Program-made: the position numbers and the translations under genes | Origin: an uncultured Bacteroidales bacterium | Lineage (GTDB): Bacteria; Bacteroidota; Bacteroidia; Bacteroidales; WCHB1-69 | Assembly (NCBI GenBank): GCA_900315705.1 | Contig: ONAB01000025.1 | Coordinates: forward strand, 1 to 41,790 | Length of the DNA: 41,790 nucleotides | Reading direction: 5' to 3' | The notes under the pieces: generated by a model | Told to the model about the DNA's origin: nothing | Database searches by the model: none | Seen by the model: only the letters and a program-made list of their open reading frames with translations | In this document: positions 24,701 to 33,385 of the stretch, piece after piece | Layout: the number at the start of each line of letters is the position of its first letter | How positions within the stretch are numbered: the stretch's first letter is position 1

Positions 24701-27348
24701 GCGACAGCGTGGTGGTCTGCGTGCCTCCTATGGTGGTGGTCAATAATGTAACTCCCCACACGGCACAAGTGCGCTGGGCTCCGGGTTATCAGGAAGATTC
24801 CTGGGTTATGGACTACAAGATGGAGAACGACTCGGTGTGGACCTCTTTGGGTACACAGAGCAACACATCCTACTCGTTCGCCAACCTGCTGGCCTCCAAC
24901 ACCTACAAGGTGCGTCTGCGCAGCATTTGCGGCGACAGCACCAGCGCCTACACACAAGTCTCATTTGACACAGAATGCGAATATCAAGACACCCTTCCGC
25001 TGATGGAGAACTTCGACCAGATCAGCTCTACGGGTACAGCCGCTTATCCTGATTGCTGGAAACGTCTGTACACCAGCACTAGCGCATACCCGTACGTCAG
25101 TTCCTCGTATGCATTGTCGGGCAACCGCGCCCTGTATGTCTATAACGGCGGCACCGCAAACTACGCCATTGGGGTTATGCCTCGTCTGGGCGACGCCATC
25201 GCGATGGACAGCCTGCGCATCTCCTTCTACACACGCAGCACCTCCACCACCGCGGTGATGGAAGTGGGTGTGATGAGCGACCCCAACGATGCCGCCACCT
25301 TCACCACGTTGGAGATTCTGCGCCCCAGTTCCACTACAGATTGGGAGAGCCGTGAAATCATCACCCGCTCATACAGCGGTACCGGACATTATATTGCCTT
25401 CCGTATGCCGATGGGCGCCTCTGGCAATATGTATGTGGATGACATCACGATTGACTATCTGCCTGAGTGTATGCACGTGATGAACCTGCAGGCCGTGGAG
25501 GTGGACAGCGCCAGCGCCCGCATCGTGTGGAGCCCTGGCCGCGACGAGATGGACTGGCAGCTGGTGGTTCTTCCCACCACCACCGACAGCGTGGACCTCG
25601 ACACTTGCGTCACCTTCTATCCCACAGAAGCCTCCTACTTCCTTGACCAACTCACTCCGGTGACCAATTACACGGTCTATGTGCGAGCCAACTGTGGCAG
25701 CAGCTTCAGCGAATGGGAAACTGTCCAGTTCACGACCACACAGACCCCGGCGTTTCTGCCGTATGTCTGTACCTTTGAAACCGACCCGCACAACTGGGCA
25801 CTCGTCAACGGCACCTGCACCAATGGCTGGTATGTGGACACGGCCGCCAACAACGGCGGTTCGCGCTCCCTTTACATCTCCAACGACGGCGGCCAGACCA
25901 ATGCCTATTCCTCTCCGGCCTGCTACGTGTGGGCATATCGCGACATCTATTTCCCCGCCAGCCCCAATGGGTATGAGTTCTCGTTCGACTGGCACTGCCT
26001 GGGTGAATCTTCCCTTGACTATGTGGAAGTCTATTTTGGCGATCCTGTGGCCCCCACGGCCGGCACGTCGCTGATAGTGCCCGCCGGCGCCACCTCCATT
26101 ACGGGTAAATTGAACCAGAGCAGCACTTACCAGATGTACACCACCATCTTGCCCGGCAACGCCACGGGAGGCATCAAGCGTCTCTACTTTATGTGGCATA
26201 ACGACGGCAGCATAGACAACAACCCGCCCGCCGCTATCGACAACATCACCTTAGACCTTATGAATTGTCCCGCGCCGGTCAACGTGTACGCCTATAACGT
26301 CACCGCCAACTCGGCAGTGGTGGATTGGGCCGAAACGGGCAACGCCACCCACTGGAACCTCTACTACAAGAGTGCTGCCGCCACCAGCTGGACGATGGTG
26401 CAAGATGCTCAACGTCCTTATACCCTTACCAACCTGTCGGAAGGCACCACGTACAGCATCTATGTGGAAGCCCTTTGCGACCCGGTCGCCAACACGACAA
26501 GCCAGGCCTCTTTCAACAACACCTTCACCACGCCGTTTGCTTGTCCGCAACCCACAGGCATCGTGGTTTCCAACATCACGGATAACAGCTTTACAGTCAA
26601 CTGGACCCCTGCCGGCAGCGAGACCCAATGGACGGTGGCCTACAGAGTGAACACCGCCTCCACCTGGACAGAGGTGCCCGCCACAGGCCATCCTTACACC
26701 ATTACGGGACTGACAGGCTCCACCACTTACAATGTGCGCGTGAAAGCTAACTGCAGCTCCACCGAGGAGAGCCAATGGACGGAATACAGCCAGGGTGTTG
26801 TGACGCAGACAACACCGTGTCCTGCTCCCACCAATGTCACAGTGACGAATGTCACCGCCCATTCGGCGGATATCAGCTGGATACAGGCCGACAACACCGC
26901 CAATGCTTGGCGTATTTCCTACAGAAAGTTAGGTCTGACGTGGGATACGGTGGATGTGAACACCCCCTCGTATAGTTTCACGAATTTGGAGGCCACTTCA
27001 CGCTACGTGGTAAGAATCTACGCCAACTGCGGCAACAACAACTTCAGCAATGCATCTGTGACCACCTTCACCACTTTGGAGGATCAGGACACCACCGGTA
27101 TTGTGGATTATCTCGAACAGATCATAACGGTATACCCGAACCCGACGGATGGGAAGATTATGGTGCAGAACAGCCACTCCCTGATTCAGGATGTGGAGGT
27201 TTATGATGCCTTCGGCAAGATGCTGTTTGCCAACAAGGTGAATGACAACACGGCGATGCTGGATATGACAGCTTATGCTGCCGGTATGTACTTCGCCCGC
27301 ATTTCCACCTCGGAGGGTGTGATTACCAAACGTTTTATTAAGAAATAA
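21718..27348 (+). CDS. Giant T9SS adhesin-like protein with fibronectin III repeats
   Basis: An 1876-residue surface protein with a signal peptide (residues 1-20). About eight fibronectin III-like domains each begin with a Cys-x-x-Pro type start (for example CPAPTNVTV near 1701, CPQPTGIVV near 1609). Between them lie three gingipain-type adhesin or MAM-like sandwich modules (LPYVENFEGIG near 573, LPLMENFDQ near 1094, LPYVCTFETD near 1347) and two copies of a Tyr-rich module with YSYSQQ (near 318 and 840). Only the second fibronectin part of each kind is well conserved. The last 75 residues form a type A T9SS sorting domain (ITVYPNPTDGKIM, VEVYDAFGKM, GMYFARIST). It probably acts outside the cell in attachment or polysaccharide contact. 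The CoA-disulfide reductase gene starts 15 bases downstream. Confidence 0.93.
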   Translation: MKKIFFLFAVLVVGMWSLSAQSTCPAPASMNAIMHYPSWNSVRLQWEAAPDPTQSEIKWSTNTMGTRIGLATGPVNLTGAVRFETSDLTAYNHHSITAVSFVPGGPAQGEPRPDCQYTVKIWRGGSHGSSYNAGTLVYSKVVTQELTENSLNTVLLDSAVAINPNQELWIGVQCVTTTTDPAYPLGASANTTVAGKGELLNLGSSWMTLTQGGLSDYNWIIIGTVTDNDHIVDGYNVYRDDVLLTSSPLSAYSYAETVTNGTYHYAVTAVYRTGCESDSVTATVTMGDNPCFDCMDSVFVSNGNTNSYRLPTSTYYAYSYSQQIYNASEISRINGKINCISFQYINPTPQFRQIKIYLANTAKNSFANGSDWVPMSDMTLVYDGALYLHNGGPNYWINVPLNQPFEWNGSDNIVVALLDNTGHNTTSTSNTFYVHSISNRSIYTQNTTTPIEPMGGSYSGTMGTVRSNIRFMLGDSITCVMPSALQVNEISENSATASWIPRGGSNNFDVVLVPEGSALENEGMQTVTDTFFLMQGLTENTHYTLYVRSNCGGETSSWNSVSFVTNCLPYNALPYVENFEGIGYGTDVMPDCWLKSTTLNSVAYVEEDDDTSHHCLYMYSYANAPAYAVLPAADPSIDLGTLQVRFKLLKTSASYGNIEVGLMTDPRDISTFVSVKSISGSQLANNNTWYDFIVYLTGFSNAGRYIAFKSPDLFANYVYLDDVEVNMISGCGLPTNLQVASTSGTAALLTWQPGDLSDVSDLFNVEYSIQGLDSWQTQTTQGNQLFLSGLDPLTHYDVRLYVTCDNGVSDTLFATFSTRCIAGGDISIGSGTTTSSYLPSYSFYNYSYSQQVYLASELGGPNTFHSISFNCSSLSSSPTRDYNIYLMHTNETSPATAWLPADSAKLVYTGNVTWHTGWNVIDFDSLFEYDGVSNLALLVLDNTGSYVGTNTFYTHSSTGVSRYVYNDGSAYNPMNMSSTGYTTSYRDNIVLGGHCDSVVVCVPPMVVVNNVTPHTAQVRWAPGYQEDSWVMDYKMENDSVWTSLGTQSNTSYSFANLLASNTYKVRLRSICGDSTSAYTQVSFDTECEYQDTLPLMENFDQISSTGTAAYPDCWKRLYTSTSAYPYVSSSYALSGNRALYVYNGGTANYAIGVMPRLGDAIAMDSLRISFYTRSTSTTAVMEVGVMSDPNDAATFTTLEILRPSSTTDWESREIITRSYSGTGHYIAFRMPMGASGNMYVDDITIDYLPECMHVMNLQAVEVDSASARIVWSPGRDEMDWQLVVLPTTTDSVDLDTCVTFYPTEASYFLDQLTPVTNYTVYVRANCGSSFSEWETVQFTTTQTPAFLPYVCTFETDPHNWALVNGTCTNGWYVDTAANNGGSRSLYISNDGGQTNAYSSPACYVWAYRDIYFPASPNGYEFSFDWHCLGESSLDYVEVYFGDPVAPTAGTSLIVPAGATSITGKLNQSSTYQMYTTILPGNATGGIKRLYFMWHNDGSIDNNPPAAIDNITLDLMNCPAPVNVYAYNVTANSAVVDWAETGNATHWNLYYKSAAATSWTMVQDAQRPYTLTNLSEGTTYSIYVEALCDPVANTTSQASFNNTFTTPFACPQPTGIVVSNITDNSFTVNWTPAGSETQWTVAYRVNTASTWTEVPATGHPYTITGLTGSTTYNVRVKANCSSTEESQWTEYSQGVVTQTTPCPAPTNVTVTNVTAHSADISWIQADNTANAWRISYRKLGLTWDTVDVNTPSYSFTNLEATSRYVVRIYANCGNNNFSNASVTTFTTLEDQDTTGIVDYLEQIITVYPNPTDGKIMVQNSHSLIQDVEVYDAFGKMLFANKVNDNTAMLDMTAYAAGMYFARISTSEGVITKRFIKK

Positions 27349-27363
27349 TAAGAGTAATATAGA

Positions 27364-29043
27364 ATGAAATATGTGATTGTGGGCGGCGTCGCGGGAGGCG
27401 CTTCCGCTGCCGCCCGCCTGAGAAGGCTCAATGAAGATGCGGAGATCGTCCTTTTTGAAAAGGGCGAGCATATCTCCTACGCCAATTGCGGTTTGCCCTA
27501 TTATATCGGCAACACCATCGAGGAGCGCAAAAAACTGTTTGTGCAGACTCCCGTCTCTTTTGGAAACCGCTACGATGTGGATGTGCGCACACTCAACGAG
27601 GTGACGGCCATCCACCGCGACCGGAAGGTGGTGGCGGTGAAGAACTTGCACAATGGCAAAGAGTATGAGGAGCGGTACGACGTGCTGCTGCTCTCACCGG
27701 GTGCCCTGCCAGTGGTGCCGCCCGTGCCGGGCGTTGACCTGCCCAATATCTTCACCCTGCGCAATGTGGCCGACTGCGACCGCATCAAGGCGCAAGCGGT
27801 GCAGTTGCTGGAGGAACAGGCCGAAGCGGTTATCGTGGGCGGTGGCTTCATTGGCTTGGAGATGGCCGAAAACCTTCAGAAAATCGGCTATAAAGTGACC
27901 ATCGTGGAGAAAGCCCCCCATATTCTGACTCCCCTTGATTGGCCGATGGCCGCCATCGTGCAGCAGCACCTCTCCGAAAAGGGAGTGCGCGTGCTTGCCG
28001 GCAATGGACTGGCCGCTTTTGAGGAGCGCGACAGCAAACTGCACGTGATTCTCGAAGACGGCACGAGTCTGCCCTGCCAACTGGCCATCCTCAGCATCGG
28101 CGTGCGCCCCAACGTGCAGCTGGCCCGCGAGGCCGGACTGGCCATCGGCGAGGCCGGAGGCATCTCCGTCAACCAGTACCTGCAAACCTCCGACGAGAGC
28201 ATCTACGCCGTGGGCGACGCTATCGAGTTCCCGCATCCTGTCACGGGAAAGCCCTACTGCAACTTCCTGGCCGGTCCCGCTAACCTGCAGGCGCGTATCG
28301 TGGCGATGAATATGGCTTACCCCGAAAGCACGCCCTATATGGGCTCTGTCGCTACCGCCATCGCCAAGGTCTTCGACCTTACCGCCGCCAGCACAGGCCT
28401 CTCCGAGGCTGCCCTGCAGAGAGCCGGCATCTCTTTCCAAACCGTCATTGTGCACCCCGCCGCACACGCCACCTACTACCCCGGCGGCAGCCCGATGTCA
28501 CTGAAACTCAACTTTTCCCCGGAAGACGGGCAGGTGCTGGGCGCCCAGGCCGTGGGCAAGATGAACGTGGACAAGCAAATCGACGCCATCTCCCTGCTGC
28601 TCAAACACAAGGGCACCATCTATGATCTCATCTACAGCGAACACGCCTACGCGCCGCCCTACGCCTCAGCGAAGAGTCCCGTGATGTTCGCCGGTATGGT
28701 GGCCGAAAACATTATGGCCCACCTGATGAACCCCATACAAGCCGCTGATTTAGACCAGCTTATTGATAGCGGTGAGGAGTTCCAGCTGCTCGATGTGCGC
28801 GAAATCAAGGAGTTCAAGAGCGGCACCATCCAAGGGGCCGAGAACTATCCCGTGGACGAGCTGCGTGAGTTTCTGGAAGACATTCCCCAGGACAAGAAGA
28901 CCGTGGTCTTCTGCGAAGTGGGACTCAGAGGCTATGTGGCCTCCCGCATCCTGATGCAGTCCGGCTTTGAGAATGTCTATAACCTCATCGGCGGTATGCG
29001 TACCTACCGACTGGTGGGCAAACACAATGTAAAACCCCAATAG
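27364..29043 (+). CDS. CoA-disulfide reductase with C-terminal rhodanese domain
   Basis: A 559-residue flavoprotein. The N-terminal FAD domain has GGVAGGASAAARL (7-19) and the single active-site Cys42 in YANCGLPYYIG, typical of CoA-disulfide reductases. The NAD(P) motif is VGGGFIGLEMAENL near 158-171. The pyridine-nucleotide dimerisation domain follows, and then a fused rhodanese domain (about 460-555) with catalytic Cys517 in FCEVGLRG. Such fusions reduce CoA disulfide or CoA persulfide, and can also reduce polysulfide. It belongs to thiol redox balance in the cytoplasm. QueD follows 7 bases after its stop. Confidence 0.92.
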   Translation: MKYVIVGGVAGGASAAARLRRLNEDAEIVLFEKGEHISYANCGLPYYIGNTIEERKKLFVQTPVSFGNRYDVDVRTLNEVTAIHRDRKVVAVKNLHNGKEYEERYDVLLLSPGALPVVPPVPGVDLPNIFTLRNVADCDRIKAQAVQLLEEQAEAVIVGGGFIGLEMAENLQKIGYKVTIVEKAPHILTPLDWPMAAIVQQHLSEKGVRVLAGNGLAAFEERDSKLHVILEDGTSLPCQLAILSIGVRPNVQLAREAGLAIGEAGGISVNQYLQTSDESIYAVGDAIEFPHPVTGKPYCNFLAGPANLQARIVAMNMAYPESTPYMGSVATAIAKVFDLTAASTGLSEAALQRAGISFQTVIVHPAAHATYYPGGSPMSLKLNFSPEDGQVLGAQAVGKMNVDKQIDAISLLLKHKGTIYDLIYSEHAYAPPYASAKSPVMFAGMVAENIMAHLMNPIQAADLDQLIDSGEEFQLLDVREIKEFKSGTIQGAENYPVDELREFLEDIPQDKKTVVFCEVGLRGYVASRILMQSGFENVYNLIGGMRTYRLVGKHNVKPQ

Positions 29044-29050
29044 AGTTGCT

Positions 29051-29470
29051 ATGATTCTGCTTACCAAGCATTTTGATTTTGAGATGGCGCACGCCTTGAT
29101 GGGCTATCCTGGCAAATGCCGCAACATCCACGGCCACTCCTACAAGATGGAGGTCACCGTGACGGGTGAAATGCAACCCGACACGGGGATGGTGATGGAT
29201 TTCAAAGCACTGAAAGACCTTGTCAACGATATTATAGTCAACAAATTAGACCACGCGCTGGTACTCTCCGACCAGGTGGACCACACCTTGATTGAGACCT
29301 TGCGCGCCCATTACGACAAGATTGTGCTTTTCCCCTTCCAGCCCTCCACCGAGAATATGCTGGCCCATTTTGCCACCCTCTTGCGGCCCCAGTTGCCCTC
29401 CAACGTGCGGCTCTATTCCATCCGTCTTCACGAGACTGACACCTCCTTTGCCGAGTGGCGCGAGGAGTGA
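29051..29470 (+). CDS. queD: 6-carboxytetrahydropterin synthase QueD
   Basis: A 139-residue protein of the PTPS/QueD family. Zinc ligands His14, His27 and His29 are present (EMAHAL and CRNIHGHSY), with catalytic Cys23, Asp67-His68 (LDHAL) and substrate-binding Glu101 and Glu128 (RLHETDTSFAEW). The Cys-x3-His-Gly-His spacing fits the QueD type rather than the eukaryotic PTPS. It converts dihydroneopterin triphosphate into carboxytetrahydropterin on the path to queuosine. No other queuosine gene (queC, queE, queF) is in the window, so it must act with genes elsewhere. Confidence 0.93.
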   Translation: MILLTKHFDFEMAHALMGYPGKCRNIHGHSYKMEVTVTGEMQPDTGMVMDFKALKDLVNDIIVNKLDHALVLSDQVDHTLIETLRAHYDKIVLFPFQPSTENMLAHFATLLRPQLPSNVRLYSIRLHETDTSFAEWREE

Positions 29471-29505
29471 AACAATCAAAGATTAATTTTTATAAAACCT
29501 TATAT

Positions 29506-30903
29506 ATGAATCCTTTATTCGAAAAATCCGTTTATCAAAACCGTCGTGAAAAACTCACCCAGCTGGTGGGCCACGGCATTGCTGTTTTCTTGGGCAACCA
29601 CGAAGCCCCGATGAATTATCCTGACAACACCTATAACTTCCGACAGGACAGTGATTTCCTTTATTTCTTCGGACTCTCTGCCGCTGATCTGGCCGCCGTC
29701 ATCGATTTTGACGCGCACCAATCCATCATCTTCGGCAACGATTTCACTATAGATGACATCATCTGGATGGGCGACCAGCCCACCATCGCCTCCCTTGCCG
29801 CTCAGGTGGGCGTTACGGAGACTCGTCCGCTCGCCCAGCTGGAGCCGATGATTCGCGAGGCCCAGCAAAAAGGCCGCAAGGTGCACTTCATCCCGCAGTA
29901 TCGTGGCGACAACCAGATTTGGCTCTCCAATATGACGGGCATCAACGTCAACAACATTCGCGAGGCGGCTTCCGTGGAGCTTATCAAGGGCATTGTGGAG
30001 TTGCGTTCCGCCAAGGAGGCGTGTGAGATTGAGGAGATGGAAAAAGCTTGCGAGATTGGTGTGAAGATGCACACCGCGGTGATGCGCCGTTGTGTGGAAG
30101 GCGCCTCCGAGCACGAGCTCGCCGGCCTCGCCGAGGGCATCGCCCTCTCCTACGGCAATGGCATCTCCTTCCCCGTCATCCTGTCGCAGCACGGTGAAAC
30201 TTTGCACAACCACATCCACAACGGCATCCTGCAGAAGGGCAATATGCTGCTGATGGACGCTGGCGCCGAAGGACTGATGAACTACTGTTCCGACTACACC
30301 CGCACGCTGCCTGTAAACGGCCGCTTCACCACCAAGCAGCAGGAGATTTACGAGATTGTGCTCAAAGCCAACCTCGATGCCATTGACGCCGCCCACCCGG
30401 GAATGTACAACAAGGAACTGCACCGCCTCTCCTGCGAGGTGATTGCCCAAGGCCTCAAGGATCTTGGCCTGATGAAGGGCGATGTGAAGGAGGCTGTGGA
30501 GGTCGGTGCCCACGCCCTCTTTATGGTGCACGGCCTGGGCCACCAAATCGGTCTCGACGTGCACGATATGGAAGGTCTTGGCCAGATTTACGTCGGCTAC
30601 GACGACACCGTGCGCCCCAGCAACATCTTCGGCTGGGCCTCCCTGCGTATGGCCCGTGAGCTGCGCCCCGGCTTTGTGGTCTCCATCGAGCCCGGCATCT
30701 ACTTCATCCCCCATCTCATCGACATCTGGAAAAAAGAGAACAAGTTCCCGGAATTCATCAACTACGATGTGGTGGAGAAGTACCGCGACTTTGGCGGCAT
30801 CCGCATAGAAGACGACCTGCTCATCACCGAAACCGGCCACAAGGTCCTCGGACCGCACTTGCCCAAGGGCGTGGAAGAGTTGGCCGATATCATCGGCAAG
30901 TAG
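29506..30903 (+). CDS. Xaa-Pro aminopeptidase (M24B)
   Basis: A 465-residue metallopeptidase. I start at the ATG at 29506, because the creatinase-type N-terminal domain starts with MNPLFEKSVYQNRREKLTQL. An in-frame ATG at 29455 lies inside queD. The pita-bread domain has the five metal ligands Asp251 (MDAGAE), Asp263 (CSDYTRT), His346 (HGLGHQIGLDVHD), Glu395 (SIEPGIYF) and Glu435 (RIEDDLL). It cleaves the N-terminal residue before proline. Its stop codon TAG (30901-30903) is the second to fourth base of the repeat at 30900-30992. Confidence 0.93.
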   Translation: MNPLFEKSVYQNRREKLTQLVGHGIAVFLGNHEAPMNYPDNTYNFRQDSDFLYFFGLSAADLAAVIDFDAHQSIIFGNDFTIDDIIWMGDQPTIASLAAQVGVTETRPLAQLEPMIREAQQKGRKVHFIPQYRGDNQIWLSNMTGINVNNIREAASVELIKGIVELRSAKEACEIEEMEKACEIGVKMHTAVMRRCVEGASEHELAGLAEGIALSYGNGISFPVILSQHGETLHNHIHNGILQKGNMLLMDAGAEGLMNYCSDYTRTLPVNGRFTTKQQEIYEIVLKANLDAIDAAHPGMYNKELHRLSCEVIAQGLKDLGLMKGDVKEAVEVGAHALFMVHGLGHQIGLDVHDMEGLGQIYVGYDDTVRPSNIFGWASLRMARELRPGFVVSIEPGIYFIPHLIDIWKKENKFPEFINYDVVEKYRDFGGIRIEDDLLITETGHKVLGPHLPKGVEELADIIGK

Positions 30904-30992
30904 AGACTGGGCGCGCCCCGTCTCAATAATGGTAGAGACGGGATCCTGGCGCATCTCAAAAAATAGTAGAGACGGGCGCGCCCAGTCTCTAC
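30900..30992. repeat. Three-copy GTAGAGAC palindromic repeat
   Basis: Three near-palindromic units stand in a row: 30900-30924, 30932-30957 and 30966-30992. Each starts GTAGAGAC and ends in TCTC, the last in GTCTCTAC, and the first and third carry GGGCGCGCCC in the middle. The first and third units are near-perfect reverse complements of each other, so the block can fold into one long hairpin. The first unit supplies the stop codon of the aminopeptidase. The first glycosyltransferase gene starts 15 bases after the block. It may end transcription, but no T run follows. Confidence 0.85.
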
Positions 30993-31007
30993 AACACAAA
31001 AAACAAT

Positions 31008-32120
31008 ATGAAAAACGCCATCGTTTCGGTTATCAACGACTTGGTCACTGACCAGCGCGTACACAAGAACTGTATGGCCCTGCAGAAGTCGGGCTATACG
31101 GTTCTGTTGGTGGGTCGCAGGCAGCGCAAAAGTCCTCCGATGGAGGAGCGTCCCTACCGTACGCACAGGATGAAGCTGCTCTTCGAGAAGGGTCCCCTCT
31201 TCTATGCGGAGTATAACATCCGTCTCTTCTTTTTCCTGCTGTTCCATCGTGCCGATATGCTCTTTTCCAACGATATAGACACGGTGTTGCCCAACTGGTT
31301 CGTCTCCCGACTGAAGCGCTGCAAGATGATTTTGGACAGTCACGAGTACTTCACGGAGACACCCGAGCTGGTAAACCGTCCCCGGGTACAACGGGTGTGG
31401 AAACGCATTGAAGAGTTTGCCGTGCCACGTCTGGGACGGCTCATCACGGTGAACGAGTCCATTGCCGAGCTGTTCCGCGACAAGTATGGCGTGCAAGTGG
31501 CGGTGGTGCGCAACATCCCAGCGCGCCGGGCCCTCCCGCCGGCAGGCGACCGCGCGCAGTTGGGACTGCCCACCGACAAGCATCTTCTCGTGCTGCAGGG
31601 GTCGGGCATCAACATACAGCGCGGCGCGGAGGAACTGGTGCAGGCGATGGCCCTGCTCGACGACTGCCACCTGATGATCATCGGCGGGGGCGACGTGCTC
31701 CCCATCCTCAAGGAGATGGTGCAAACATTGCACATCCCCGACCGGGTGACTTTCCTGCCCAGGATGCCCTATGCCCAGATGATGGCGCACACTCAGCTGG
31801 CCGAGGTGGGCTTCACCCTCGACAAGGACACCAATCTCAACTATCGTTTCAGCCTCCCCAACAAACTGTTCGACTATATCCAGGCGGGCGTGCCCATCGT
31901 GGCCTCCCATCTGGTGGAGATAGAAAAGATTATCCGTCAGTACGACCTCGGGCTATTTATTGACGAGCACACCCCCGAATGCATTGCCCGCACTGTGCGG
32001 GAGGCCCTTGCCGACGAGGGGCGCCGCCGGCAGTGGAAGGAGAATCTGAAACAGGCTGCCGCCGAGCTTTGTTGGGAAAATGAAGAACAGAACCTGCTGG
32101 ATTTTATACAGGAAAAATGA
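31008..32120 (+). CDS. Glycosyltransferase (GT-B, GT4-like)
   Basis: A 370-residue GT-B protein. The N-terminal domain (residues 1 to about 170) has the early IVSVINDLVTDQRVHK and SNDIDTVLPN. The C-terminal nucleotide-sugar domain has VLQGSGINIQRGAEEL near 204 and the diagnostic SLPNKLFDYIQAGVPIVAS near 282-300. No signal peptide or transmembrane helix is seen apart from a hydrophobic patch near 75-85. Sugar donor and acceptor cannot be read. It probably builds a cell-surface glycan, together with the second glycosyltransferase, whose ATG overlaps its stop by 4 bases (ATGA at 32117-32120). Confidence 0.9.
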   Translation: MKNAIVSVINDLVTDQRVHKNCMALQKSGYTVLLVGRRQRKSPPMEERPYRTHRMKLLFEKGPLFYAEYNIRLFFFLLFHRADMLFSNDIDTVLPNWFVSRLKRCKMILDSHEYFTETPELVNRPRVQRVWKRIEEFAVPRLGRLITVNESIAELFRDKYGVQVAVVRNIPARRALPPAGDRAQLGLPTDKHLLVLQGSGINIQRGAEELVQAMALLDDCHLMIIGGGDVLPILKEMVQTLHIPDRVTFLPRMPYAQMMAHTQLAEVGFTLDKDTNLNYRFSLPNKLFDYIQAGVPIVASHLVEIEKIIRQYDLGLFIDEHTPECIARTVREALADEGRRRQWKENLKQAAAELCWENEEQNLLDFIQEK

Positions 32121-33238
32121 GCGAACAACATCTGCATATAGTCTCTTTCGACGTGCCCTGGCCCGCCAACTACGGTGGCGTCATCGACGTGTTTCATCGC
32201 GCCCGCACCCTCACGGAGATGGGTGTGAAGGTGCACCTGCACTGCTTTGAGTATGGGCGCGGCGAGCAGGAGGCCTTGAACTTTTGCCACGAGGTGCACT
32301 ATTACAAGCGCGACACCTCGCTGTGGCGGCAGTTCAGCCGCAGACCCTATATTGTAGCCTCCCGCTATTCGGAACAGCTTGTAAAAGAGTTGCTTAAAGA
32401 CGATTACCCTGTCTTGTGCGAGGGCCTCCACACGGCAGCCTTGCTGGAGGAGGAGCGGCTGCGCGGGCGGGCCATCTATGTGCGGATGCACAATGTGGAG
32501 CACGACTATTATCGGCTGCTGGGACAGGCGGAGAGGAGCTGGTGGAAACGCTTGTACTTCTATTCGGAAGCCCGCAAGTTGGAGCGCTATGAGAAGATTT
32601 TGTCCCGCGCCACCGGTATTTTCGCCGTCACTGAGAAGGATGCGGCCAGTCTGTCGGCGCGCTATGCCAATGTCATCCTGATGCCCTCCTCCTGTGCCAA
32701 TGACGAGGTCACCGCATTGCCCGGCACGGGCGAATATGTGCTCTATCACGGCAATCTTTCAGTGAGGGAAAACGAGGAGGCCGCTATGTGGCTCTTGGAT
32801 AACGTGTTCTGTCGCCTTAAGGTGCCGTGCATCATCGCAGGGCTGCGCCCGTCAGAGAAATTGGCCAAGCGTGTGGCTGCCCTCCCCAATGTGACTCTTC
32901 GGGCCGATTTGCCCGACAGGGAGATGCGGGAGTTGATTCGCCAAGCTCAGGTCAACGTGTTGGTGACCCATCAGCCTACCGGATTGAAACTCAAACTGTT
33001 GAACGCACTCTATCAGGGACGGCACTGCGTGGTGAATGAGGAGATGGTGGCGGGCACCCCGCTGGGCTCATTATGTACGGTGGCGGATGACGGTCCCTCT
33101 TTGGCTTCTGCCATCGAGCACCTTTGGTCCAACCCCTTCACGGAAGAGGAATTACAACGTCGCCAACAGGCAATGTCGGCGCTTTACGACACCAAAGCGA
33201 ATGCGAAAAAGTTGATGAAGTTTGTCTTTGGCCGTTAG
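32117..33238 (+). CDS. Glycosyltransferase family protein
   Basis: A 373-residue protein with the GT-B outline: an N-terminal part opening with HIVSFDVPWPANYGG, where a glycine-rich donor-entry loop lies, a middle MHNVEHDYY near 135, and a C-terminal half with VLYHGNLSVRENEEAAMWL near 208 and LLNALYQGRHCVV near 293. The classic E-x7-E motif of many GT4 enzymes is weak here. It overlaps the preceding glycosyltransferase by 4 bases, so the two are made together. Its stop codon TAG (33236-33238) is followed by heptamer array 2. Confidence 0.88.
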   Translation: MSEQHLHIVSFDVPWPANYGGVIDVFHRARTLTEMGVKVHLHCFEYGRGEQEALNFCHEVHYYKRDTSLWRQFSRRPYIVASRYSEQLVKELLKDDYPVLCEGLHTAALLEEERLRGRAIYVRMHNVEHDYYRLLGQAERSWWKRLYFYSEARKLERYEKILSRATGIFAVTEKDAASLSARYANVILMPSSCANDEVTALPGTGEYVLYHGNLSVRENEEAAMWLLDNVFCRLKVPCIIAGLRPSEKLAKRVAALPNVTLRADLPDREMRELIRQAQVNVLVTHQPTGLKLKLLNALYQGRHCVVNEEMVAGTPLGSLCTVADDGPSLASAIEHLWSNPFTEEELQRRQQAMSALYDTKANAKKLMKFVFGR

Positions 33239-33263
33239 CCTTTGGTTATTAGCTATACGATTT

Positions 33264-33354
33264 GCTAAAGTCTTACGTCTTACGTCTAAAGTCTTACGTC
33301 TTAAGTCTCAAGTTTCAAGTCTAAAATCGTAAATCGCAAGTCGCAAATCGTCCT
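33264..33354. repeat. Heptamer array 2
   Basis: Thirteen consecutive 7-base units in one unbroken phase: eight mostly of the TCTTACG, TCTAAAG and TCTCAAG type (33264-33319), one junction unit TCTAAAA, then four of the TCGTAAA or TCGCAAG type (33327-33354). Further words before 33264 (such as ACGATTT at 33257-33263) keep a 7-base spacing. The array fills most of the gap between the second glycosyltransferase and comEC. Confidence 0.85.
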
Positions 33355-33368
33355 ATCATTTTTTTTCC

Positions 33369-33376
33369 TATGTTTG
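33369..33376 (+). promoter_or_regulatory. -7 box for comEC
   Basis: TATGTTTG matches TAnnTTTG. It lies only 9 bases before the first ATG (33386), so the transcript would have almost no leader. Confidence 0.5.
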
Positions 33377-33385
33377 TGAAAATGA

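Noticed and set aside
30932-30957. Restriction-site-rich repeat as a recombination site or attachment site
   Set aside because: No integrase gene or second matching site lies next to it. The palindromic build explains the GGCGC-type words.
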